From: Chitinophagaceae bacterium
GTDB lineage: Bacteria > Bacteroidota > Bacteroidia > Chitinophagales > Chitinophagaceae
Assembly (NCBI GenBank): GCA_016719165.1
Contig: JADKAJ010000004.1
Coordinates: 1-64,000 of the forward strand
DNA: 64,000 nucleotides
Direction of reading: 5' to 3'
Of this stretch, positions 18,101 to 27,314 are shown piece after piece. Both the position numbers and the translations under genes were made by a program. The notes beneath the pieces are model-generated. The model did not search any database, was not told the origin of the DNA, and saw nothing but the letters and a program-made list of their open reading frames with translations. Position 1 is the stretch's first letter; every line of letters begins with the position of its first letter.

Positions 18101-21100
18101 TAATAGTGGAGTTTTTGATTTTGGAGGCACTGATGATGGATTATCAATGAGGCTCAATGCCAATGTGCTTCATGCAGGTATTGCCAGTAATAATACAAGA
18201 AGAAGCATTACAACACCTTACACAAGTACAGGCTGGAATCACATTGCTTTGGTATATAATTCCAGTGAATTGGCACTATATGTTAACGGTGTTCAGGTTG
18301 CTGCCAATAATGCTTTGCCATTTACATCTGTTGGTACGACAACGGATGGTTCTATGATTGGTGATGATAATGGTGGTAATGCATTGAATACCGGGTTTGG
18401 CCAATTGAATGGCAGGATTGATAATTTTTATATTGTAGATAAGGCATTGTCTGTTGAAGAACTGACTAAGTTGATGAATGACCTGGAATTAGGACAGAAT
18501 TATGCCACAACTTTACCCTTGCCTGCTGTTCCGGAAATACCGGGAAATCTTTTGGCTAGTGGTATTTCGAGCTCTAAAATAAATATCAGCTGGACTGATG
18601 TGGCCAATGAGACTTCCTATGAGCTGTACAGATCTAGTAACAATAATGCGAACTATCTATTATTCGCCACATTGCCGGCTAATACAACATCCTTTATCGA
18701 TTCAGGATTGTTTGCCAATTCCATACATTACTATAAACTCAGGGCTGTGAACGTTGGAGGCCCTTCAGGGTATAGTAATGAGGATAGTGCTATAACAATT
18801 AATAATTTACCGGTTATTGTAACTATTGCCGATCAGTATATGCGGTATGGATCGCAGTTGAACCTGAATATTTCGGCCTCGGATATTGACCCAGGAACAC
18901 TTACGTTACAGGTGAATAACCTCCCCTCATTTGCCAGCTTTACGCCTGGTTCAAATGGAACAGGAGTGATCAGCTTTACTAATCCGGCAATCGGAGACCA
19001 GGGAACTTATAACAATATAGAAGTTACTGTTGCAGATCAACAGGGGGGGAACAGTTCGCTCTCCTTCAGTCTTGTTGTGAATGACAACTATGTACCGGTG
19101 ATTTCTGCTATCTCGAATGTATCAGTCAATGAATTACAAACAACTCAGGTGAATCTCACTGCAGTTGATCAGAATGTTGGAGAGAATCTGACCTGGACTT
19201 TGACCGGACTCCCTTCATTTGCGACTCCTGTAATAAACGGTGGATCCGTTCAGATCAACCTTGCACCAGGGTATGCAGATAATGGTCCTTATTGGGTTAT
19301 GGCAAGGGTACAGGATGAAAATAATGGTTTTGACACTGCATCTTTTATGATCAGCGTAAATGATGTTAATCCAAATAAAAAGGTATACATCAATTTCACC
19401 GACGGAACCTATACTGCTGGTTCGCCCTGGAATAATACAAACAAACCGACACCTTCTTTAAATGATGTTTTTGGCAATTTAAATGATGAAACAGGTGCTA
19501 ATACCGGAATAGGGATTCGTATAACCAGTCCATGGCAGAATCTTGGAAATGCAACCAATACATATGGTGTAAATACAGGGAATAATTCCGGTGTTTATCC
19601 TGATAATGTAATGAGATCGGCTTATTTCACAGATGCGAGCACTCAGACCATGACTGTGCAAGGATTGAACCCTGCATATAAGTATAATTTTACTTTCTTC
19701 GGTAGCCGCAGTGGTGTGAATGATAACAGGAATACCATTTATACAATTGGTGGTAGTAGTGTTACACTTAATGCAGCCAGTAATTCTCAAAATACAGTTA
19801 GTGTAAATAATGTTCAGCCTAATCCGGACGGAACATTGCCAATGACTCTGCAAAGAGCCGCAGGTGCTTCTTATGGATATCTTAATGCCATGGTTATACA
19901 AATTTTGTATGACGATGGAACTGCACCGGCAAAACCAAGAAATCTTACAGGTCAGTTTGCAAGCGGTGCTATCAAATTGAACTGGATAGACGCAGCTTAT
20001 AATGAAGCGGCTTATGAAGTATATCGCTCTTCTACGAATCAACCAGGTTCCTTCACATTGTTGAATCCAGGTGGAAATAATGCGAACCTGCAACAGTATG
20101 ATGATCTTAATTTCCTGGGGAACACTACTTATTATTATTATGTAATTGCAACCAATAGCCAGGGTAGTTCCCCTTCAAGCGATACGGTTTCTGTTACTAC
20201 ACCTAACGCTAGTCCGCTTATAAGTGCCATTGCTGATGTAAAAATGAAGACGCAGCAAATAATTGATGTAAATATTGTTGCGCTAGATGATCCAAGTGAT
20301 GTAATAACTTTACAGGTAACAGGTTTACCATCATTTGCTACATTTACTGGTACCGGCAATGGTACAGGAACAATCAATATTGCTCCGGGTAATACAATGG
20401 GAACCTTTACCGGGATAACAGTTACAGCAACTGACAATAAGGGAGCCACATCCAACCGGCAATTCTCTATCATTGTTTCCAATAAGGATATAACTTCCTA
20501 TTATGTAAACTTTAACCAGGTATTGCCAGTTGGTACTCCTTGGAACAATTTTAATAGTGCTCCAATTGCAGGTACTGCTATTTCAAATATCCAGGATGAT
20601 GGCGGTAATTCATCTGGAATAAATATTTCATTAATTGATGGTTGGGATGGGGCAAATGATGTAGGTGCAACAGCAACAAATAACAGTGGAATATTTCCAA
20701 ATGATGTAATGAAGACTGCCTATTTCACAAGTGCCACAACAGCAAAAAGAATTAGAATTACAGGTTTGGCAACCGGAACAACAAAATATAATCTTGTTTT
20801 ATTTGCAAGTAGGGGGGGGGTTAATGATGTTAGGAATACTACGTATAGTTATAGTGGGCAATCAGTTACATTAAATGCAGCAAATAACTCTTCTAATGTT
20901 GTTCAAATTCAGGGAGTTGTTCCTGATATAAATGGAGTAATAGAATTTACTGCTCAAAAGGCAACGGGATCAGCATTTGGATATATTAATGCACTTATTA
21001 TTCAATCATATATTGATAATGGAATCCCATTAGCACCGGCAAACCTTACTGCTGTTCCTAAGTCGACTACAAGTATTCAATTAAACTGGTCTGATTTATC

Positions 21101-22268
21101 GAATAATGAAGACGGGTTTGAAGTTTATAAGTCTGTAACTTATGATGGACCATATTCACTCCTAACCACTACTTCTGCAAATGTTACATCATTTCTCGAT
21201 GTAGGATTAGTACCGGGAACATTGTATTATTATAAAGTAAGAGCTAAGAAAATTCCTGTATTTTATTCGGCATACAGTAATATTGCAGGTGCTTCTACAT
21301 TATTATACTCCGTTTATGTAAATTTTAACCAGGAAAATCCTGCCGGTTCGCCTTGGAATAATACAAATGAAGCTCCAATAGAGAATGATGTATATGCCAA
21401 TCTTAAGAATAATATGAATAACCCGACAGGTATTAACCTGACTGTTATCGGTAATGCGTTTAATGGAGTAAACCCTCTTGGTATGAATACCGGTAATAAT
21501 AGTGGTGTTTATCCTGATAATGTAATAAGAAGCACCTGGTGGTTAGATGCAAATTCTATAGCAAGACTAAAGATAGATGGATTGAGCTTGGCAAATGCAT
21601 ATAATTTCACCTTTTTTGCTAGCCGAGATGGAGGAGGTTCAACTCCGGATAGGACTTGTGTATATTCAATTGGGAATAAAACTGTTTCTTTGAATGCTGC
21701 AAATAATATCAATAACACAGTCCAGATTAGTAATATTATTCCTGATGAGGATGGCTCTGTTATGATTGAAATAAAAGCAGGCGGAGCATCACCTTTTGCA
21801 TATATTGGTGCATTGGTAATAGATTCATATGTAGCGGGTATTATATCTGAGAGTAATGGAAGTAGTTCTTTAATTACTATTATGCAAAAGGGATCTGAAA
21901 ATGTACCGGTTGTGCCAAACAGTAACTTAAAGCCAGGTGAGAATACTCTAAAGTTGACTAAAATGAATGTGCAGAAACCTGTAAGTAGCAGTTTGGATAA
22001 TATAATTACTGCATTTCCGAATCCTTTTATTTCAGATTTTGTTCTTAAAATATCTCTGGAGGAAGAAGTCGATAAAGTACAATTAATGGTTTTTGATGCT
22101 ACAGGTAAAGTTGTTCATACTAGGGAGTTGAAAAAACTTTTACGAGGAGAAAATATGTTTAGGATAGAGTTGGGTAACGGAATATTGGCAGAGGGATTAT
22201 ATTTTGTTCAAATTATTGGTTTGTCCCGCGAAAGGCCTAGAACTATTAAATTGTTAAAAGTAAAATAA
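15183..22268 (+). CDS. Giant secreted multidomain esterase with FN3, PA14, LamG and T9SS sorting domain
   Basis: 2361 residues. A signal peptide (residues 1-25, cut near NAQ) precedes an alpha/beta-hydrolase esterase (about 50-290): FFHGLGERG is the oxyanion region, GLSAGGAG puts the nucleophile at Ser180, an acid is likely in GGLDPSPD, and the His is His264 in NLAHGTW. Then come an Ig-like segment, FN3 domains (about 458, 557, 806, 1114, 1580, 1951), a PA14 domain (about 645-795, YFRTNSDDGSRLWLG), a LamG-like domain (about 896-1105) and putative-Ig/cadherin-like segments. Three copies of a roughly 175-residue unnamed domain start near 1399, 1771 and 2042 (PWNN, SGVYPDNVM, YNFTFFGSR). The C-terminal 85 residues are a T9SS type A sorting domain. 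It probably acts outside the cell on the EPS or another ester-bearing glycan. A G9 tract lies inside the gene. Confidence 0.88.
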   Translation: MKTNSRTISSFFIALALFLSQVTNAQSVMDPSDPIVIYNSSSPPTQPAWGQIGKWVKTNRLSWNTSSFKAYIYKGFAFRLKFPKTYDHTANDGKKYPMMIFFHGLGERGTIYDNEFSLLHGGQQFRDKVDNGTYDGFVFVMQTQNGYWGTPAYDVIKEIIDYMVINNKLDPFRVVDNGLSAGGAGTWEMLIENPTYIAGALPMSSCCICYNNATTINKIKYTPIWIFQGGLDPSPDPYTTEVVRDAILNAGGNFKYTLYPNLAHGTWNTVWTEPDFYPFALRAYSSNPWTLYGRTEFCPGDPINVTIGLAAGFNQCDWKKDGVLIPGATTNTIQVTGASAIGVYSARVRRGTFWSDWSRTPVEIKIKAPTVPPTISIAGLMSKVIPALDGNNGVTLQVPTGYTSYLWQKEGSSATIGTTNTLNATTPGSYKVRVTEQFGCSTEFSTLFGVVDANGPNKPDPAINLIITTLSKTSLRLDWSDNPAPQYNETNFEVYRASQAGGPYTLLAILNADVLTYTSTGLNANTKYFYKVRAVNNTGAAAASNEANGTTAADTQAPTAPTNLAIAGTTRSSISLSWTAATDDVGVTKYDVYVNGVKAYVTTQTQFTVYNLQFSQTYNFSVKARDFAENVSPFSNQVTGQALLMGLPYKYYTFTGTWNNLPNFTTLTPVSTGVMPNIALTPRTQNDNFAFLWEGNINIPVTGTYYFRTNSDDGSRLWLGPLNGSTSPYSFSGTPIVNNDGLHGTQDRTSVALSLTAGVYPIAIAFYEQGGGESMTVRWRTPLSGTNYDLIPNNAFADAPIVLGGPPAAPSGLLATAISFNQINLSWADNSTDETGFEIWRSTSINSGFSTVGLAPANATSYSDLNLSPNTTYYYQIRAIGQYGESPLVGNVNVVQANWKFNNNYTDASGNNRTLNANNTPTFSTDRQEGTHSVDLNGTDEDLTVNTGTGDYLRGGYNRKTVAFWLRADNTSNNSGVFDFGGTDDGLSMRLNANVLHAGIASNNTRRSITTPYTSTGWNHIALVYNSSELALYVNGVQVAANNALPFTSVGTTTDGSMIGDDNGGNALNTGFGQLNGRIDNFYIVDKALSVEELTKLMNDLELGQNYATTLPLPAVPEIPGNLLASGISSSKINISWTDVANETSYELYRSSNNNANYLLFATLPANTTSFIDSGLFANSIHYYKLRAVNVGGPSGYSNEDSAITINNLPVIVTIADQYMRYGSQLNLNISASDIDPGTLTLQVNNLPSFASFTPGSNGTGVISFTNPAIGDQGTYNNIEVTVADQQGGNSSLSFSLVVNDNYVPVISAISNVSVNELQTTQVNLTAVDQNVGENLTWTLTGLPSFATPVINGGSVQINLAPGYADNGPYWVMARVQDENNGFDTASFMISVNDVNPNKKVYINFTDGTYTAGSPWNNTNKPTPSLNDVFGNLNDETGANTGIGIRITSPWQNLGNATNTYGVNTGNNSGVYPDNVMRSAYFTDASTQTMTVQGLNPAYKYNFTFFGSRSGVNDNRNTIYTIGGSSVTLNAASNSQNTVSVNNVQPNPDGTLPMTLQRAAGASYGYLNAMVIQILYDDGTAPAKPRNLTGQFASGAIKLNWIDAAYNEAAYEVYRSSTNQPGSFTLLNPGGNNANLQQYDDLNFLGNTTYYYYVIATNSQGSSPSSDTVSVTTPNASPLISAIADVKMKTQQIIDVNIVALDDPSDVITLQVTGLPSFATFTGTGNGTGTINIAPGNTMGTFTGITVTATDNKGATSNRQFSIIVSNKDITSYYVNFNQVLPVGTPWNNFNSAPIAGTAISNIQDDGGNSSGINISLIDGWDGANDVGATATNNSGIFPNDVMKTAYFTSATTAKRIRITGLATGTTKYNLVLFASRGGVNDVRNTTYSYSGQSVTLNAANNSSNVVQIQGVVPDINGVIEFTAQKATGSAFGYINALIIQSYIDNGIPLAPANLTAVPKSTTSIQLNWSDLSNNEDGFEVYKSVTYDGPYSLLTTTSANVTSFLDVGLVPGTLYYYKVRAKKIPVFYSAYSNIAGASTLLYSVYVNFNQENPAGSPWNNTNEAPIENDVYANLKNNMNNPTGINLTVIGNAFNGVNPLGMNTGNNSGVYPDNVIRSTWWLDANSIARLKIDGLSLANAYNFTFFASRDGGGSTPDRTCVYSIGNKTVSLNAANNINNTVQISNIIPDEDGSVMIEIKAGGASPFAYIGALVIDSYVAGIISESNGSSSLITIMQKGSENVPVVPNSNLKPGENTLKLTKMNVQKPVSSSLDNIITAFPNPFISDFVLKISLEEEVDKVQLMVFDATGKVVHTRELKKLLRGENMFRIELGNGILAEGLYFVQIIGLSRERPRTIKLLKVK
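20812..20820 (+). repeat. G9 homopolymer inside giant esterase gene
   Basis: Nine consecutive G encode the Arg-Gly-Gly-Val part of the second copy of the unnamed repeat domain. Slippage by one base would truncate the protein before its T9SS sorting signal. Such a tract is unusual in this AT-rich DNA. Confidence 0.8.
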
Positions 22269-22291
22269 AAGACTGCTATTTTAGTTCTCAC

Positions 22292-22324
22292 AGAGGCTGT
22301 TACAAAAAGCAGCCTCTTTTTTTT
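22292..22324 (+). terminator. Rho-independent terminator after giant esterase gene
   Basis: AGAGGCTG (22292-22299) pairs with CAGCCTCT (22310-22317) around a 10-base loop and is followed by a run of T. It starts 24 bases after the stop codon of the 2361-residue protein gene. Confidence 0.85.
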
Positions 22325-22397
22325 ACGACTTTATGTATGTGATGTTAAAATCAAAAGGATAAATTGATAAGTTTGCTAATCTTAAATTTAAAAGCTT

Positions 22398-23522
22398 TTG
22401 GGAAGAATTAACGGATTTGATGCCCTGCGAGCTATAGCAATGTGGCTGGGAGTTGTTTTGCATGCTCTTATCGTCTACAAGTCTGTACCCGAGCCAAACT
22501 GGCCACATGATGATTCTTTTAATTCTGAATTTTTGGATTGGCTCTATCAATATATTCATGTCTTCAGAATGCCTTTATTTTTTTTGGTAGCTGGCTTCTT
22601 TGCCCGCCTGGTAATTACCAGGTCGGGAATAAAGTATTTCAGGATACAAAGAACTAAAAGAATACTTATTCCATTCATAATCGGGGTAATTGTAATTGTT
22701 CCGGTCAGCCTGTTTCCTTTTCATTTCTATAATGGTTTTTATAACGGGAATTTGAGTATCGGTCAATCCCTTCGACATGCTGTTTCGCAAATGCTCAACT
22801 GGAATGGCTTACTTCATTTATGGTTTTTATACTACCTGCTTTTCTTTTATATAATTGCAGTGATTATTTATGCTTTTGTCAGAAAAAGTGATTTTAATTT
22901 TTCTTTGATCCTCCAAAAATCATTTGGAAAAATTTCGTTAACGAAAATTTTCATTGCAGTATTAGTTTTGTATCTGTTATTATTCGGTTTTAAAGTGTTT
23001 ACACCACCTGTTTATACAGGTATTAAGCCGAATATCATATACCTGCTTTATTATGGCTTCTTTTTCACTTTGGGATGGCTTATGCAAATAAATATGAATA
23101 GTGTAAATTCCCTGACCCGTTTTGGCTGGTGGTTGTTTATAGCCGGATCCGCATTGTCAGTTCTCCGTTTTTTGGAACCAGAATTCATAGATATTGCATT
23201 TCAATATTTTTTTGTTGCATTGGAAACTATCTGCCTGGTTGCAGGGCTCACCGGTATATTTATTAAGCATTGTAATCTGGAAAGTAAGCTATGGCGCTAC
23301 TTCTCGGATGCATCCTATTGGGTTTACCTGATTCATATTAGTATTGTCGTGACTTTACAGGTTTTGATGCTCTATTCAGTAATACCCGGATGGTTTAGAA
23401 TGCCTCTGGTGATTATTGTAACTTTTGCTATTACTATGATTACATATCATTATTTTGTCAGGTATACGATAATAGGAGAATTCCTGCACGGGAAAAGAAT
23501 TAGACCCTCAAAACCGAGATAA
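22398..23522 (+). CDS. Acyltransferase family 3 membrane protein (MdoC/OpgC-like)
   Basis: 374 residues, multispanning (about 10 helices). The N-terminus RINGFDALRAIAMWLGVVLHA is the classic acyltransferase-3 opening with its conserved Arg and His. FRMPLFFLVAGFF and the C-terminal SYWVYLIHIS are further family signatures. A TTG at 22398 is the only start that keeps the conserved opening, because a TAA lies three codons upstream. Family members move acyl groups, usually acetyl or succinyl, across the membrane onto glycans. It lies just after the terminator of the giant esterase gene and likely decorates the EPS. Confidence 0.83.
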   Translation: MGRINGFDALRAIAMWLGVVLHALIVYKSVPEPNWPHDDSFNSEFLDWLYQYIHVFRMPLFFLVAGFFARLVITRSGIKYFRIQRTKRILIPFIIGVIVIVPVSLFPFHFYNGFYNGNLSIGQSLRHAVSQMLNWNGLLHLWFLYYLLFFYIIAVIIYAFVRKSDFNFSLILQKSFGKISLTKIFIAVLVLYLLLFGFKVFTPPVYTGIKPNIIYLLYYGFFFTLGWLMQINMNSVNSLTRFGWWLFIAGSALSVLRFLEPEFIDIAFQYFFVALETICLVAGLTGIFIKHCNLESKLWRYFSDASYWVYLIHISIVVTLQVLMLYSVIPGWFRMPLVIIVTFAITMITYHYFVRYTIIGEFLHGKRIRPSKPR

Positions 23523-23543
23523 TAAATCCGGTTGATTCAATAA

Positions 23544-24710
23544 TTAAGCATTTTTAAGAGAATTGACATCTATATCTTTTTTTCCCGCATATTCATTTTC
23601 AATTAACCAGAGAAACATGGGTATAAAAATAAGTATTACCGGGACCAGGAATAACCGGGTTTGATAAATGACTACGGAATAAATATGTACTGCAAACCAG
23701 ATCGGTACAATACCTGTAAACCATACCTGTAATATTAAAGGGAATGATTTGAATTTATACAAAATGATCAGGGGAATTACACTAAATACCCCGATCATTT
23801 CAAAATATGACTTTACCCCAACTGAACTGAACAAGTTTAATTTAACCATTGGTAACCCTGAGGGAACTTTCCATATTTGTTGTTCGACATAGCCATAATG
23901 CATGCGTAACGCTATAAAAACTGTAAAAAATAGTGCATAAAGTCCGGCTGTTAATACCCATAAACGGGGCTTCGGAAGCTTTACGGAAGAAATGTTAAAA
24001 CGAGTAATAGCAAAACCACTGAAATCAATTTGTGAAATAAAATACAGAAAAGGAATCAACATAGCAGTTTCCCTGTTAAATGCCGCCAGAATTGTGAGTG
24101 GTATCAGCAACAATGGATTTTTTCTGTAAACGATCAGGCAGGCTGTTAATAGATAAAAAATATTGTCCAGGTAAGTATTAAAAGTCAAGTCACTTGCAAT
24201 TACAGCATTTCCCATTGCGAGTGAGAGCAGTATCAGGCCTGAAAAGATTAACCACTTATTACTTATAAAATAACGCCATAACCGGTAAGCGAGAAGAAAA
24301 ACAAGTACATTAAGGCAAAACCTGAAAAAAATAAAAACAATCATGTACTTTAAAGCGCCTTTGGTTTGTATCATACGGAGAAACTCCTTGGTTTCAGGAG
24401 TGGGTTCTGATGTTTCCCTGAACTGGAAGCTGAACTTTTCTTCAATGGGGTAAACTCTGTCGATTGTATTATTATAAGTCCACATTAAACCTTCAATAAT
24501 CAGGGGGCAAAGCATTCTGTATTGCCAGGGGTTATAATACTCAGACCTGCCCTCTACAAGTGCAATATGACGCTCATAAGTGGTTACGGCAGCACCATTA
24601 TAAAAATTTTTATAAATTGGATATACTGAAAGTAAAGAAATACAAATTGCAAAAAATAAAATTTTCCCTTTATTTCTTTTCTGCAATGATTGTGTAATGT
24701 GGGTAGACAT
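23544..24710 (-). CDS. Multispanning membrane protein, GT-C-like
   Basis: 388 residues with about nine hydrophobic helices. Between helices 1 and 2 is an extracytoplasmic loop with YNPWQYRMLCP, a motif recurring in uncharacterised GT-C-fold-like membrane proteins; NRETAML and YQTRLFLVPVIL follow. This suggests a polyprenyl-phosphate-sugar-dependent glycosyltransferase or another EPS membrane component, but no family could be fixed. Its start overlaps the methyltransferase gene by 41 bases. It is the last gene of the minus-strand EPS assembly operon. Confidence 0.7.
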   Translation of the reverse strand: MSTHITQSLQKRNKGKILFFAICISLLSVYPIYKNFYNGAAVTTYERHIALVEGRSEYYNPWQYRMLCPLIIEGLMWTYNNTIDRVYPIEEKFSFQFRETSEPTPETKEFLRMIQTKGALKYMIVFIFFRFCLNVLVFLLAYRLWRYFISNKWLIFSGLILLSLAMGNAVIASDLTFNTYLDNIFYLLTACLIVYRKNPLLLIPLTILAAFNRETAMLIPFLYFISQIDFSGFAITRFNISSVKLPKPRLWVLTAGLYALFFTVFIALRMHYGYVEQQIWKVPSGLPMVKLNLFSSVGVKSYFEMIGVFSVIPLIILYKFKSFPLILQVWFTGIVPIWFAVHIYSVVIYQTRLFLVPVILIFIPMFLWLIENEYAGKKDIDVNSLKNA

Positions 24711-25329
24711 ACATCCTTTTTTTATTGAATTCTTTTATTGTTAACTGATTTTTTTGGAGCCAGTTTTGTGTAGTTTGATAAGGCAATTCATGTCCGATTT
24801 CCCCGGCAAAAACAAAATCATGCATTTTGTTGCAATATACTAAAAGGCTGCCACCATTAATATCTTTTACGATAAGCCTGGCCCCGCTTTTCATTTTACT
24901 GCATAGATCACTGATGAATTTTTCCTGGTTAGGTTTTGGAACATGATGAAGGACATCATTCAAAAAAATAACATCAAGCTCTGCTATTTTATCAGGAAAG
25001 TTTATTCCATCGAATTGTTCGAATTCATACGGTACCTTTGCATGTTTGTTGAATAGCTGCCTGGCATTATTTACAAGTCGTTCATTTATTTCAATTCCGT
25101 ATACTAATGACGGTTTTGCAAATTCGGCCAGCAGCAGGCAAAACTGGCCGGAGCCACAACCAATATCTCCGACCTTTTCACCCTCTTTTACATAATTAAT
25201 TAATTCAACAAAAGGGCAAACCAGCGGTCGGTAATATACTTTTAACCGGTCAATAAATCCAGATTTAAAATCAAGGGATTTTAGATACCGGAGTAAATCG
25301 CTATTTGTCAATTGATTATTTTTATTCAT
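24670..25329 (-). CDS. Class I SAM-dependent methyltransferase
   Basis: 219 residues. GEKVGDIGCGSGQFCLLL is motif I of a SAM-binding Rossmann fold, followed by YGIEINERLVNNA, LDVIFLNDVLHHVP and ARLIVKDINGG. The N-terminal 40 residues look like a helical cap. A 4-base gap separates it from the upstream acyltransferase and it overlaps the downstream membrane protein gene. It probably methylates a sugar or lipid carrier intermediate of the EPS; substrate unknown. Confidence 0.82.
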   Translation of the reverse strand: MNKNNQLTNSDLLRYLKSLDFKSGFIDRLKVYYRPLVCPFVELINYVKEGEKVGDIGCGSGQFCLLLAEFAKPSLVYGIEINERLVNNARQLFNKHAKVPYEFEQFDGINFPDKIAELDVIFLNDVLHHVPKPNQEKFISDLCSKMKSGARLIVKDINGGSLLVYCNKMHDFVFAGEIGHELPYQTTQNWLQKNQLTIKEFNKKRMYVYPHYTIIAEKK

Positions 25330-25333
25330 TTTT

Positions 25334-26437
25334 TTATTTATTGGCTATTGGGGTGATTTTATTTTTACGTATTGAAAATAAAAACCAGAAAATGTTGTCT
25401 TTGATTAAAAGATTGTAAAACGCAATCGAAATTGTTATGCTGAAAGCGATTCCAGCTATTGTCAGTAATAGCGGGTCAAAAATGTGAAATACTTTCATAA
25501 GTATAATTCTTATTGCGGCAGCAGCAAATACATGCATAACATAGATAAAAAGTGAGTGAAAGCCGATAACCCGTAAAAAGGAAAAAATATTCCAACTTTC
25601 AAGACGAAAGGCAAGAAAGAACATACTGGCACATCCAATAAGCGAAATGATGATGAATTCAGCTTTTCCGGAAAACTCTTTCAGGTAGTAGATTTCCTCA
25701 TTACTTAGATAATAACGCTGTGTTAGCAGGAATACTGGTATAGCGATTATCAGTACTATTGGATTTTTGAAGAAATTTTGAGTCTTTTCCTTAAAAAAGA
25801 ACTGGGAAACAGCATCACCTAATGCAAAGAAGAAATAGAATTCCATCCAGTCGGACAGCATACTAAAATCATGAATATAGGAAGAAAGGAAATAGAGGGT
25901 TATGCCGATCAGCAATTGGACTGAAGCTGGAGGCCTAAGTTTTGTTTTTATCAGTAAATAAAAAAAAGTCACATTAAAAAGGGCGGGCAGGTACCAAAAT
26001 TGATCAAGATTTCGTGGTTGATAGAATATATATCCGTAGTCAGCAAGACCTCTATCTGCATTTGTAAATGAGGAAAATAATATCTGGACACTGATTTGCA
26101 GAAAAGCCCAGATAAAATAAGGATAAAGTAAACTTTCAAATTTTATATAAAGCAATCGATTCAGGGGCCTTTTTGAAAGACTTGAACTGATAAACATTCC
26201 GGAAAGAATAAAGAAAAGGGGCATTCTGAAACTATAAAATATCATATTGGCATTTACCATATAGGATGGTATGACGAGGCCACTTCTTTCCAATCCAATC
26301 AGTACATGTCTGTAAACAACCAGCAAAATAGCTATACCTTTCACATAATCAACCCATTTTAACCTGCTGTGATTAACCTGTGTGAGATTAAATGCTTTGC
26401 TTAGCCATTTTTTAAGTCTGAGTTGTGAAAGATTCAT
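25334..26437 (-). CDS. Acyltransferase family 3 membrane protein
   Basis: 367 residues, about ten helices. WVDYVKGIAILLVVYRHVLIG near residue 27 is the acyltransferase-3 signature, with RMPLFFILSGMF next and a late FHSLFIYVMH motif. The predicted role is O-acylation (often acetylation) of the EPS or its lipid-linked repeat unit at the inner membrane. It is the second such gene in the locus. It lies between the half-size TolC-like gene (100 bases upstream) and a methyltransferase (4 bases downstream). Confidence 0.85.
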   Translation of the reverse strand: MNLSQLRLKKWLSKAFNLTQVNHSRLKWVDYVKGIAILLVVYRHVLIGLERSGLVIPSYMVNANMIFYSFRMPLFFILSGMFISSSLSKRPLNRLLYIKFESLLYPYFIWAFLQISVQILFSSFTNADRGLADYGYIFYQPRNLDQFWYLPALFNVTFFYLLIKTKLRPPASVQLLIGITLYFLSSYIHDFSMLSDWMEFYFFFALGDAVSQFFFKEKTQNFFKNPIVLIIAIPVFLLTQRYYLSNEEIYYLKEFSGKAEFIIISLIGCASMFFLAFRLESWNIFSFLRVIGFHSLFIYVMHVFAAAAIRIILMKVFHIFDPLLLTIAGIAFSITISIAFYNLLIKDNIFWFLFSIRKNKITPIANK

Positions 26438-26538
26438 TTAGGTAATGTCTTCCTGTTTTATTGGTATAAGCCGGATGAATAATAAAAAGATTAGTGCAGA
26501 TTTAAAGCCATTAATATCTCATAATTAGCTAAAAAAAC

Positions 26539-27297
26539 TTATTTGACACTTTCTAAAGTAATACCAATTATTCTCTCAATATCAATTTTGAGTAAATCCT
26601 GTTGTAATTGGATTTCAAGCTTTTTAGTAAGTTCGTCATTATACTTTTTTTGGGCTACATTATAGGCTTCAATTGTGATGACACCATTCCTGAATTTCTC
26701 TTTTGCTTGTAGAAATGCAGTTTCTTCATCATCTAATGTTTGACTTTGTAGGCTGAGAATAGCAAAATAGTTTTTATAGCGCTTGTATTTTGAGAGAATT
26801 TCTGCTCTAATATTCCTTGATAATTGTTCTTGATTGTGTTTGCTAATTTCGATTTGTTCTTTCGCTGATTTTACTGTTGTTCTCGACAATAATGTTCCTA
26901 ATGGGATATTTAGGCCAAAGAAATATTTTGGATAAACAAGATTCCCTACATGGTTTTGGGATGCAAATGTTTGATCATTATAATTTGCTGAAATAGTTAA
27001 AAGATTAACCCATGAATTTTTAGCAGCCTTTAATTGATATTCATTTATTTTATTTTGATTTTCTGATCCTTTGTATAATGGACCCCCTAATGCCAGAGCA
27101 ACTAGTTTTTCTTCAATCAGAGCACTAGTATCTGGTTGGCTTTGATTACCGTAATTATTATTTTCTTTTTTTTGGTTAGAGGAAGATGATTGAGCTTGTG
27201 CAGAAATGTTTGCTAGAAAAATCAGAAAGAAAAGAAAATGGTAAAAAAAAATCTTTTTACCAAAGTGTTCAATGGTAGTTGGGATTAACCTATTCAT
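26539..27297 (-). CDS. Half-length TolC-like outer membrane protein
   Basis: 252 residues with a signal peptide (hydrophobic FFYHFLFFLIFLANISAQAQ). After a Ser/Asn/Gln-rich linker, residues about 75-250 resemble one TolC/OEP repeat: a beta-hairpin-like segment (LLTISANYNDQ, YFFGLNIPLG) and two long amphipathic helices (RTTVKSAKEQIEISKHNQEQL, EETAFLQAKEKFRNGVITIEAY). Standard TolC proteins are 430-500 residues with two such repeats. It starts 17 bases after the polymerase gene. It may be an unusual channel or periplasmic component for EPS export; no Wza-type OPX protein is visible in the window. Confidence 0.7.
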   Translation of the reverse strand: MNRLIPTTIEHFGKKIFFYHFLFFLIFLANISAQAQSSSSNQKKENNNYGNQSQPDTSALIEEKLVALALGGPLYKGSENQNKINEYQLKAAKNSWVNLLTISANYNDQTFASQNHVGNLVYPKYFFGLNIPLGTLLSRTTVKSAKEQIEISKHNQEQLSRNIRAEILSKYKRYKNYFAILSLQSQTLDDEETAFLQAKEKFRNGVITIEAYNVAQKKYNDELTKKLEIQLQQDLLKIDIERIIGITLESVK

Positions 27298-27314
27298 AAT
27301 TTTATTGTGTTTAA

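Noticed and set aside
19479..20093. 204-codon minus-strand frame inside the giant esterase gene
   Set aside because: Shadow of a repetitive coding region; no coherent protein features.
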